Below are positions 1 through 5,288 of a DNA stretch of 5,288 nt, piece by piece. This DNA comes from an uncultured Actinomyces sp. (lineage in GTDB: Bacteria > Actinomycetota > Actinomycetes > Actinomycetales > Actinomycetaceae): contig CACYEE010000042.1 in the NCBI GenBank assembly GCA_902773415.1, positions 1 through 5,288 of the forward strand, given 5' to 3'. The translations under genes and the position numbers were made by a program. The notes beneath the pieces were generated by a model, which made no database searches, was not told the DNA's origin, and saw nothing but the letters and a program-made list of their open reading frames with translations. The first letter of the stretch is position 1; every line of letters begins with the position of its first letter.

Positions 1-926
1 AAATCATGGGGCAGGTGCGCCGCGCCCTCACCCGCGCGACGCAACGCGGCCAGGTCAGCCCGCTGCTGGGCCAATGCTTCGCAGCGGCGCTCTCGACCGC
101 CCGCAAGGTCTCCCGGATCGCGGGCCTGGAGTCTTTCGGGCGTTCCGTCGTCGGCGTCGCCCTCGACATGGCGTCCGCCCGCGTCGAACTCGACGGGGCG
201 ACGGTGCTGCTCATCGGCACCGGCTCCTATGCGGGCGCGACGGTCGCCGCCCTGCGCGAACGCGGCGCCGCAACCATCGTCTCCTGCTCCATGTCCGACC
301 GAGGCCCCGGCTTCGCGGCCCGCCACGGCCTCTCCTGCATCGGCGCCGAAGGCCTGTTCGACGCCATGTGCGACGCCGATCTCGTCGTCGCCTGCCGTGG
401 CCACCAGCCGGTTCTCACGGCCGGCGAGGTTCGCGCCTGCCTGGACAAGCGCGGACGCGGCCTCACCCTCGTCGACCTCGCGCTCGCCCGCGACATCGAA
501 CCGGAAGCCGGCTCGCTTCCCGGCGTCGCCCTCATCGACCTCGAAAAGGTGCGCGCCGCCGTTCCCGGCCTCGAACGCGACCAGCTCATGCTCGCGGCCG
601 CCGCCGTTGACGAGGGCGTAGACGCCCTTCGCTCGCGGCTGCGCGCACGCCAAGCCGACCCGATGGTCCTCCGGCTTCGCACCCGCTTCGCCGAGGCCGT
701 CGCCGACGAAGCGGCCCGCCTTCCTGCCGAAGGGGAGATTTCCGTCGACCAGGCGCGCCGCGCCTTGCAGCGCCTGGCCAACCGAATCGCCCACGTTCCC
801 ACGGTCAACGCCCAGCAGGCCGCCCGCCGCGGACAGGCCGACGCCTGGGCGCGCGCCCTCGAAACCGTCTTCGGACTTGCCCCCGAACCTGCACCCGAAC
901 CGGCGCGAAAGGAATACGTGCTGTGA
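1..926 (+). CDS. hemA: Glutamyl-tRNA reductase (GluTR), 5'-truncated by the window
   Basis: GluTR reduces the glutamyl group of tRNA-Glu with NADPH to glutamate-1-semialdehyde, the first committed step of C5 tetrapyrrole synthesis in the cytoplasm. The frame is open from base 3 and begins inside the family motif that usually reads (GE.QI)xGQV, here I-M-G-Q-V-R-R-A. The ATG at 6 is therefore an internal methionine, and about 110-120 residues, with the catalytic Cys and substrate-binding part, lie upstream. Numbering from that Met, the NADPH-binding Rossmann part has the glycine motif IGTGSYAG at about 70-77 and a conserved VDLALARDIEP stretch at about 156-166. The C-terminal helical dimerisation domain follows, with a HVPT motif where relatives usually have LHxPT, then an Ala/Pro-rich tail ending KEYVL. 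The TGA overlaps the GTG of the next gene by 4 bp, so translation is probably coupled. The family assignment is secure. The start is not visible. Confidence 0.95.
   Translation, partial: IMGQVRRALTRATQRGQVSPLLGQCFAAALSTARKVSRIAGLESFGRSVVGVALDMASARVELDGATVLLIGTGSYAGATVAALRERGAATIVSCSMSDRGPGFAARHGLSCIGAEGLFDAMCDADLVVACRGHQPVLTAGEVRACLDKRGRGLTLVDLALARDIEPEAGSLPGVALIDLEKVRAAVPGLERDQLMLAAAAVDEGVDALRSRLRARQADPMVLRLRTRFAEAVADEAARLPAEGEISVDQARRALQRLANRIAHVPTVNAQQAARRGQADAWARALETVFGLAPEPAPEPARKEYVL
907..914 (+). promoter_or_regulatory. Ribosome binding site of the hemH-hemQ fusion, inside the hemA end
   Basis: GAAAGGAA lies 8 nt before the GTG at 923 and is a reasonable Shine-Dalgarno sequence. It sits in the last codons of hemA. 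With the GTGA stop/start overlap (923-926) it supports GTG 923 as the start and suggests translational coupling. The other nearby GTG, at 918, is out of frame. Confidence 0.7.
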
Positions 927-2956
927 CCGAGACCCCCGTCGTCGCCCCCGAAACCGGGACCGATCCGCTCGCTCCCTACGACGCCCTCCTTCTCGTCTCC
1001 TACGGAGGGCCCGACGGCCCTGCCGACGTGCTGCCCTTCATGCGCAACGCCACCGGCGGCGCCGGCATCCCCGACGAACGCCTCGTCGAAGTTTCGGGCC
1101 ACTACCAGCGCTTCGGCGGCGTCTCGCCCATCAACGCCCGGAACCGGGAGCTGTGCGAGGCCCTCAACGCCCGCTTCGCCGAGCTCGGCTCGAAAGTGCG
1201 CATCGAGGTCGGCAACCGCAACTGGCATCCCTATTTCGCCGAAACGCTCGCGCGGCAGGTCGATGCCGGAGCCAGGCGAATCCTCGCCCTCTTCACCACG
1301 GCCTACACCTCCTATTCCGGGTGCCGCCAGTACCGCGAAAACCTCGCCGCCGCGCTCGACGAGATTTCCTGCGGGCGCGACCTGTCCGGCGTCGAACTCG
1401 ACCGCGTGCGCCCCTTCGCCAACACCGACGGCTTCATCGAAGCCAACGCCGACGAGATCCTCGCCGCCTGGAAGGACCTCGACGACCCTGACGGCCACGT
1501 GGTGCTCGTCACCCATTCCATTCCCGTTTCGATGGCGCGCGGCTCGGGAGCCCAGGATTTCTGGAGCGACGCCGCCGCACGCAGGCCCGCGCTCTTTGAA
1601 GACGGCCTGAAACCCGCCGCAGACATGTCCCGCCGCGAACCCGGCGCGCTGAGCGAGGCCGCCAGGGCGGCGCTGGCGCCGGAAACCGAGGCGCAGGACG
1701 CGCTGGGGGAGGGCTGGACGTATCTCGCCCAGCATCTGGCCGTCGGCAAGGCCATCATGGACAAGGTGCGCGAGCGCGCCGGCCAGAAGATTCCCTACGA
1801 TCTTGCCTTCTGCTCGCGCTCCGGGCCGCCCCAGGCGGCATGGATCGAGCCGGACATCAACGACCGTCTCGAAGCGCTTGCGGCCCGAGACGTCAAGGCC
1901 GTCGTTGCCGCCCCGATCGGATTCGTCTCCGATCACATGGAAGTCGTCTTCGACCTCGACACCGAGGCCGCCGGCACCGCCGAAAGGCTCGGCATGGCCT
2001 ACCGCAGGGCCGGCACCGCCGGAACCCACCCGGCGATTGTCGGCCAGCTCGTCGAACTCGTCCTCGAACGAGCTGCCCAGGCGCGCGGCGAGAAGGTCGC
2101 AACACCCGTCGCCGAGGGAACCTTCCCCGCCTGGGGAGAGTCCTGCGGCGAGAACTGCTGCCAGTATCCGCGCCGACGCGGGCACCCCGGCGGCAATCCA
2201 TCCCCAACAACCGACAACACGAAAGCAGGTATCGCAATGGCACGCCCCGCAATGCCCTTCACCCCGGCCCCCGACATTACCGGAGATCCCCGCGACTACG
2301 TCGTGAACCCCGAGGAGGTCAACGCCCGCGACAACTACTCGCTCCACATGGTCTTCAGGCAGACGGCGCCCCTCACCGAGGCCGACGCCGCAGAACTCGA
2401 CAAAGCCGTCAAAGCCGCCGGCGTGGAGATTCGCGGCTGGTACGACGTCGCCGGCTTCCGGGCCGACGCCGACCTCATGGCCTGGGTGCTCGGCGACAGC
2501 GCCGAAGCCTGCCAGGCCGCCTTCCGCGCCGTGGCCAAGACCGGCAGTTTCGAGCAGGTGTGGACGGCGATGAGCCGCCACGTTCCCGCCGAGTTCAACG
2601 CGAACCATCTGCCTGCCTGCTTCGGCGGCTTCGGGCCCCGCAAGTACCTGGCCGTCTATCCCTTCGTGCGTTCGTGGGACTGGTACTACCTGCCCGCGAA
2701 CCGCCGCGGAGCCATCCTGCGCGAGCATGGCCTCAACGGCCGCGAATACAAGGACATTCCCGTGTCGACGATTGCCGCTTTCGCGCTCGGAGATTGGGAG
2801 TGGACCGTTTCTCTTGAGGGCGACGACCTTGGGCGCATCATGGGCGTGCTGCGCAAGCAGCGCGAGGCCGAGGCCCGGTTGTTCGTGCGTGTCGACACCC
2901 CGTTCTACACCGGCCCGCGCGTCGAGCTTTCCGAATGGGCCAAGGCCCGCTCCTAG
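923..2956 (+). CDS. hemH-hemQ: Coproporphyrin ferrochelatase-coproheme decarboxylase fusion (CpfC-ChdC / HemH-HemQ), 677 aa
   Basis: One open frame carries the last two enzymes of the coproporphyrin-dependent haem pathway: Fe(II) insertion into coproporphyrin III, then peroxide-dependent decarboxylation of coproheme to protohaem. Residues about 20-415 are ferrochelatase, with SYGGPDGP (26-33), GGVSPIN (65-71), GNRNWHP (97-103), THSIP with catalytic His198, CSRSGPPQ (297-304) and GFVSDHMEV with Glu340. C408, C412 and C413, plus an internal Cys (C134, C150 or C297), are candidate [2Fe-2S] ligands, as known in other actinobacterial ferrochelatases. About 54 extra residues sit between THSIP and the YLAQH helix (203-266). 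Residues 416-446 are a linker. HemQ fills about 455-677, with distal His562, catalytic Tyr579 (VYPFVRSW) and proximal His602 (REHG). The His-Tyr-His spacing of 17 and 23 residues matches what I recall for C. diphtheriae ChdC. The GTG start overlaps hemA. Both domains look intact. Met439 could also start a separate HemQ. Confidence 0.95.
   Translation: MTETPVVAPETGTDPLAPYDALLLVSYGGPDGPADVLPFMRNATGGAGIPDERLVEVSGHYQRFGGVSPINARNRELCEALNARFAELGSKVRIEVGNRNWHPYFAETLARQVDAGARRILALFTTAYTSYSGCRQYRENLAAALDEISCGRDLSGVELDRVRPFANTDGFIEANADEILAAWKDLDDPDGHVVLVTHSIPVSMARGSGAQDFWSDAAARRPALFEDGLKPAADMSRREPGALSEAARAALAPETEAQDALGEGWTYLAQHLAVGKAIMDKVRERAGQKIPYDLAFCSRSGPPQAAWIEPDINDRLEALAARDVKAVVAAPIGFVSDHMEVVFDLDTEAAGTAERLGMAYRRAGTAGTHPAIVGQLVELVLERAAQARGEKVATPVAEGTFPAWGESCGENCCQYPRRRGHPGGNPSPTTDNTKAGIAMARPAMPFTPAPDITGDPRDYVVNPEEVNARDNYSLHMVFRQTAPLTEADAAELDKAVKAAGVEIRGWYDVAGFRADADLMAWVLGDSAEACQAAFRAVAKTGSFEQVWTAMSRHVPAEFNANHLPACFGGFGPRKYLAVYPFVRSWDWYYLPANRRGAILREHGLNGREYKDIPVSTIAAFALGDWEWTVSLEGDDLGRIMGVLRKQREAEARLFVRVDTPFYTGPRVELSEWAKARS
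2222..2239 (+). promoter_or_regulatory. Possible internal ribosome binding site and ATG for stand-alone HemQ
   Basis: AAAGCAGG at 2222-2229 is followed after 7 nt by an in-frame ATG at 2237 (residue 439 of the fusion). Starting there gives a 239-residue protein, about the normal size of actinobacterial HemQ. The preceding stretch (about 2200-2236) is visibly poorer in G+C than the genes on either side, like an old intergenic spacer. Internal initiation is an inference; no stop codon separates the two domains. Confidence 0.4.
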
Positions 2957-2979
2957 GGCTTCTGGCGCGGGCCTTGGCC
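2938..2979 (+). terminator. Strong hairpin across the fusion gene's stop codon
   Basis: A perfect 13-bp inverted repeat, GGCCAAGGCCCGC (2938-2950) and its complement (2967-2979), flanks a 16-nt loop that contains the TAG stop codon (2954-2956). The position at the end of the haem operon and the high stability suggest a transcription terminator or an mRNA 3'-end stabiliser. No T-run follows, so it is not a canonical intrinsic terminator; actinobacterial terminators often lack one. Confidence 0.6.
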
Positions 2980-3173
2980 AGGCGCATTGGCGTCGGGAAT
3001 CTGGCCGCTCCGGCACCGGGCGCGTGGCGCGCTGCGCTGCGGGACTGTTGCGTTGCGGGGCCTGACGTGCGCGGTGCCTGGTGCGATTCGCCGGCGGCCC
3101 GGCAGTGTTCGGCTGGCACGCGGGCAGCGCACGACGGGACGCGAACAACGGGGCACGGTGGCCGGATTGGGGG

Positions 3174-3214
3174 CGGTCCCCTTTGCGACACGTGCCTTGG
3201 CGAACCGGGGACCG
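3174..3214. repeat. Short inverted repeat
   Basis: CGGTCCCC (3174-3181) and its exact complement GGGGACCG (3207-3214) are separated by 25 nt. It could form a modest hairpin in RNA from either strand, perhaps as a backup terminator. In G+C-rich DNA an 8-bp match of this kind can also occur by chance. Confidence 0.35.
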
Positions 3215-3301
3215 TGTTCGCTCGCATCGCTCCCTGCGGCGGCTTCCTCGCTCCGGTCTCGCCCGAGCAAGCCTGGGCGGACCCTGCGCCCGTCGCTGTT
3301 C

Positions 3302-3380
3302 CCGATTCCCGCCCCGGGATTCTCGCCTGCGCAAACAGCCGGGGCGGGAATCGGAACGTTGTTCCGACTCCCGCCCCGGC
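3302..3380. repeat. Three-arm inverted repeat with two mutually exclusive hairpins
   Basis: The left arm CCGATTCCCGCCCCGG (3302-3317) is an exact 16-bp complement of the middle arm at 3339-3354. The middle arm, extended to 3338-3357, pairs with the right arm (3361-3380) over 20 positions with one A·C mismatch and a 3-nt GTT loop. Left and right arms are near-direct copies of each other. The middle arm can pair with only one of them at a time. The element lies between two converging genes, so RNA from either side would carry it. Likely roles are a bidirectional terminator or a copy of a dispersed palindromic repeat. There is no T-run on either side. Confidence 0.75.
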
Positions 3381-3391
3381 CAAATCCAAGC

Positions 3392-3409
3392 GCCGTCTTC
3401 CGAGACGGC
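3392..3409 (-). terminator. Hairpin downstream of the DUF2505 gene, candidate terminator
   Basis: GCCGTCT (3392-3398) and AGACGGC (3403-3409) form a perfect 7-bp stem with a 4-nt loop. It begins about 30 nt after the leftward gene's stop codon. Read on the minus strand it is followed by GCTTGGATTTGG, which is only weakly T-rich. The large palindrome at 3338-3380 follows directly, so the two may act together. Confidence 0.45.
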
Positions 3410-3438
3410 CGCATCGGGCGTATTCCGAAAAGGGAAGG

Positions 3439-3894
3439 TCAGGCGATGGCCTGCTCGATCATGCGTGCGTCGCGGCGCAGAACGCGGTCGACGTAGCCCG
3501 CCGCCTGCTTCTCGAGCTTGGCGCCCACGAGCGGAATCTTGATGTGGACCTCGCCCTCGACGGCCACGGTCGCCGGCGAATCGCCCGAGACGGTCTCCTT
3601 GAGCGTGACGGTCCCCGGCAGGCCGTGAGGGTCGACCTCGTAGGTGACGGTGTTGCCCGAACGGGTCGCCGTCACGGTGACGTGGATGCCGCCCTTGACG
3701 AAACGGCGGGCGACGTCGGGAAGCCGGTCGGCGCCAACGCGGGCGTCGGTCACGGCCTGGTCGCCGTTCACGGTGTGGGTGTAGTCGGTCACGCCGAGAG
3801 CCTCCATGCGGGCATCGGCAAGTTCGTTCGAGAGCAGGGCCTGGGCGACCTGCTCGGCGGTACCTTCAACGGTCATTGTCGTTTGGATTTCCAT
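3439..3894 (-). CDS. DUF2505 family protein (SRPBCC-like), 151 aa
   Basis: This is a small soluble protein with no signal peptide or membrane segment. It begins MEIQTTMTVEGTAEQVAQAL, typical of the opening strand and helix of SRPBCC/START-like ligand-binding folds. It carries features I recognise from the actinobacterial DUF2505 family: PDVARRFV (about residues 59-66) and a C-terminal VHIKIPLVGAKLEKQAA segment (about 117-133) leading into the long last helix. Biochemical function is unknown, and hydrophobic ligand binding is only suggested by the fold. The start is ATG at 3894. The frame stays open upstream to 3999, but that adds a basic, unconserved 35-residue leader running through the divergent promoter region and into the next gene. 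No good Shine-Dalgarno sequence precedes 3894, and a -10-like AATAAT ends 6 nt before it, consistent with a leaderless mRNA. Confidence 0.85.
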   Translation of the reverse strand: MEIQTTMTVEGTAEQVAQALLSNELADARMEALGVTDYTHTVNGDQAVTDARVGADRLPDVARRFVKGGIHVTVTATRSGNTVTYEVDPHGLPGTVTLKETVSGDSPATVAVEGEVHIKIPLVGAKLEKQAAGYVDRVLRRDARMIEQAIA

Positions 3895-3906
3895 GGCCCC
3901 ATTATT
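3895..3906 (-). promoter_or_regulatory. Candidate -10 element for a leaderless DUF2505 transcript
   Basis: On the minus strand AATAAT (3906-3901) matches the TATAAT consensus at five of six positions and is followed by six bases and then the ATG at 3894. That is the spacing expected when transcription starts at the A of the start codon. I see no clear -35 hexamer. The short A/T-rich run stands out from its G+C-rich surroundings. Confidence 0.5.
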
Positions 3907-3965
3907 GCGCCCGGAAGAGCTCTCCCGCCCGCCAATCGCGAGGATTTTTCTGTGGCGTATCCTGC

Positions 3966-3977
3966 TATTCTTGACCC
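3966..3977 (+). promoter_or_regulatory. Candidate -10 element for a leaderless pdtaS transcript
   Basis: TATTCT (3966-3971) fits the actinobacterial TANNNT -10 pattern and lies 6 nt before the GTG at 3978, so transcription could begin at the start codon. No Shine-Dalgarno sequence is visible upstream of that GTG. A second hexamer, TATCCT (3958-3963), is an alternative. No convincing -35 box was found. Confidence 0.5.
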
Positions 3978-5288
3978 GTGCCTTCCTTGACTTCGACACT
4001 TATGCGCTCCTCCCGTCTCACGGCGGTGCAGCGCGACTGGATTCATCAGCTTGTCGGCGACTGGCAGCTCATTGCCGACGTCTCCTTTGCCGACCTTCTT
4101 CTCGTGCTTCGTGTGGACACCGGTTCGACGATTTTCGTCCGCCATTGCCGCCCTGCCACGGCGGGAACGCTCTACCCGCAGGATGTGGTCGGAGAATGCC
4201 TGCCCGAGGAGATCGCTTCGACCGCCGAGTCGAGTCTCGCCGACGGGCGGATCCGTACCGCGTGCTGCCGCGAAGGCCTCAGGCACACCTTGTATCCTGT
4301 CACGCGCGAAGGCGAAACCCTGGCCCTGCTTGACGTCGTCGAACCGGGCGAGCGTTCCGGGGCGGACAGGCCCGTCGAATACCCGACTCTCGGGCCGAAC
4401 GAGTATGCCGAGGTCGCCAAGACCCTGCTCAGGATGGTGACGACCGGCGAGTTCCCGCTGGAGGGGGCTCCGACGGGCTACCGTCACGGGACCCCGCGCA
4501 TGACCGACGGATTTGTCCATCTTGACGAGGACGGCGTTGTCGTCTACGCCTCGCCGAACGCGATTTCGAATTTCCACCGGCTGGGGCTGAGCGGCGGCCT
4601 CGTCGGGCACACGCTTGTCGAGATGATCACGAACGTCATCGAGGACCATTCCTCGGTGGACGAGTCCCTGCCTGTCGTCGCGATGGGGCGCGCCCCCTGG
4701 CTGACGGAGATCGAGGTCCATGCGGTGAGCCTCGCCCTTCGGGCGGTTCCGTTGCGCGAGCGCGGCAAGCGGCTTGGCGCGCTTGTCCTGTGCCGCGAGG
4801 TGACGGAGATTCGCCGCCGCGAGCAGGAGCTTGTGACGAAGGATGCGACGATTCGCGAGATCAACCATCGGGTGAAGAACAATCTCCAGACCGTTTCGGC
4901 GCTGCTGCGGATGCAGGCGCGGCGCGCTCCGCACGAGGAGACGCGGGTGGCTCTCGGCGAGGCCCAGCGGCGGGTTGCGGCGATTGCGCTTGTTCATCAG
5001 ATCCTTTCCCAGTCGGTGAACGAGCGTGCCCGTTTCGAGGATGTGATCGGGCCGCTTGTGAATATGGCGTCGGATATTGCGGCCACGGGGATCGAAGTGA
5101 AGGTGACGGTGAAGGGAGCGTTTGGCGACGTCGGGGCGGCGCAGACCACGGCGCTCGCGGTCGTGCTCAACGAGCTCGTGTCGAACGCGGTCGAGCATGG
5201 CCTGCCCGAGGGCGGCACGATCGAGGTTCACGGGGAGCGCTCGGGGTCGCATCTGGCTATCGAGGTGCTTGACGATGGCGTCGGAATC
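3978..5288 (+). CDS. pdtaS: PdtaS-like sensor histidine kinase (HWE/HisKA_2 type), 3'-truncated by the window
   Basis: This is a cytosolic two-component sensor kinase. In mycobacteria PdtaS phosphorylates PdtaR, an ANTAR-domain RNA-binding antiterminator. There are 437 residues here; the M. tuberculosis protein is about 500. An N-terminal GAF-like module (about 22-155) includes GDWQLIADVSFADLL (27-41). A PAS-like module (about 175-280) includes DGFVHLDEDGVVVYASPNA (177-195). A dimerisation/phosphoacceptor segment KDATIREINHRVKNNLQTV (288-306) has phospho-His297. The ATPase N-box NELVSNAVEHG follows (398-408, Asn403), and the frame is cut at the G1 motif DDGVGI. No membrane segments are seen. 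GTG 3978 is chosen because an in-frame TGA lies at 3972 and because it places the conserved Trp at residue 29, as I recall for the mycobacterial protein. TTG 3987 and ATG 4002 are alternatives. Cys57 is conserved, but position 53 (Cys in M. tuberculosis) is Phe. Confidence 0.92.
   Translation, partial: MPSLTSTLMRSSRLTAVQRDWIHQLVGDWQLIADVSFADLLLVLRVDTGSTIFVRHCRPATAGTLYPQDVVGECLPEEIASTAESSLADGRIRTACCREGLRHTLYPVTREGETLALLDVVEPGERSGADRPVEYPTLGPNEYAEVAKTLLRMVTTGEFPLEGAPTGYRHGTPRMTDGFVHLDEDGVVVYASPNAISNFHRLGLSGGLVGHTLVEMITNVIEDHSSVDESLPVVAMGRAPWLTEIEVHAVSLALRAVPLRERGKRLGALVLCREVTEIRRREQELVTKDATIREINHRVKNNLQTVSALLRMQARRAPHEETRVALGEAQRRVAAIALVHQILSQSVNERARFEDVIGPLVNMASDIAATGIEVKVTVKGAFGDVGAAQTTALAVVLNELVSNAVEHGLPEGGTIEVHGERSGSHLAIEVLDDGVGI

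Larger units (their letters stand above)
2957..3438. other. Convergent intergenic region with no credible gene
   Basis: This stretch of about 480 bp lies between the converging haem operon and the DUF2505 gene. Open frames cross it on both strands, but their translations are Arg/Ala/Gly/Pro-rich, run on into neighbouring genes in the wrong frame, and match no family I recognise. I see no tRNA-like T-loop sequence, no transposase remnant and no convincing promoter. What it does contain is a series of inverted repeats, listed separately: 3174-3214, 3302-3380 and 3392-3409. Confidence 0.6.

Noticed and set aside
6..8. ATG at 6 as the true start of hemA
   Set aside because: The codon lies inside a conserved motif about 110-120 residues into the family, the upstream codon (Ile) fits the motif, and no RBS space is present in the window.
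227..3334. Very long open frame (1035 codons) on the minus strand opposite hemA and the haem fusion
   Set aside because: It is the antisense shadow of two well-recognised genes in G+C-rich DNA. Its translation is low-complexity and matches no family, and it runs on into the intergenic repeats.
3302..3380. ANTAR (PdtaR-type) dual hexaloop RNA target
   Set aside because: The hairpins here have a 3-nt or a 21-nt loop. ANTAR targets have two adjacent small stems with six-base loops carrying A1 and G4, which I do not see.
2935..3990. 351-codon plus-strand frame through the intergenic region and antisense to DUF2505
   Set aside because: The part with ordered-looking sequence is the complement of the DUF2505 gene, and the rest is compositionally biased. 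No start signal supports it.
3895..3999. N-terminal extension of the DUF2505 protein to an ATG at 3999
   Set aside because: The extra 35 residues are basic and unlike the family's N-terminus. The extension would cross the likely promoters and overlap the divergent kinase gene.
4002..4004. ATG at 4002 as the pdtaS start
   Set aside because: It is possible, but GTG 3978 directly follows an in-frame stop, has a well-spaced -10 element, and gives an N-terminus of the same length as the mycobacterial protein.
3873..5252. 459-codon minus-strand frame opposite pdtaS
   Set aside because: It lies antisense to a kinase whose domains are clear on the plus strand. Its translation is Arg/His/Pro-rich with no recognisable motif.

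Overview
The window is about 68-70% G+C (estimated by eye) and reads as chromosomal DNA of an actinomycete (Actinomycetota). The evidence is a GluTR of the 'GTGSYAG' type, a ferrochelatase with a C-terminal cysteine cluster, an actinobacterial HemQ/ChdC, a DUF2505 protein, and a PdtaS-type sensor kinase. Genus cannot be fixed from the sequence alone. There are no mobile elements, tRNA/rRNA genes or CRISPR repeats that I can see.

Region 1 (1-2956, + strand) is a haem-synthesis operon fragment. It holds the 3' three-quarters of hemA (glutamyl-tRNA reductase), overlapping by 4 bp (GTGA) a single long gene in which a coproporphyrin ferrochelatase (CpfC/HemH) is fused in frame to a coproheme decarboxylase (ChdC/HemQ). 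HemA makes the first committed C5-pathway intermediate. The fusion carries the last two reactions of the coproporphyrin-dependent route: iron insertion, then two oxidative decarboxylations to protohaem. The join looks like a former intergenic spacer and keeps a Shine-Dalgarno-like sequence and an ATG for a stand-alone HemQ. A strong hairpin spans the stop codon of the fusion.

Region 2 (2957-3438) is a roughly 480-bp gap between convergent genes. I find no credible gene in it. It contains several inverted repeats, including an unusual three-segment element (3302-3380) whose middle arm can pair with either the left or the right arm, and a small hairpin placed like a terminator for the leftward gene.

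Region 3 (3439-5288) has two divergent genes separated by 83 bp. A small DUF2505 (SRPBCC-like) protein is on the minus strand. The plus strand carries a PdtaS-like histidine kinase (GAF-like, PAS-like, HisKA_2 and HATPase modules) cut by the window end in its ATPase domain. Both divergent genes lack a good Shine-Dalgarno sequence and have a -10-like hexamer exactly 6 nt before the start codon, which suggests a back-to-back pair of leaderless promoters. The best leads are the ferrochelatase-HemQ fusion with its possible internal translation start, an approximately 54-residue insertion in the ferrochelatase next to the catalytic histidine, and the three-arm repeat.
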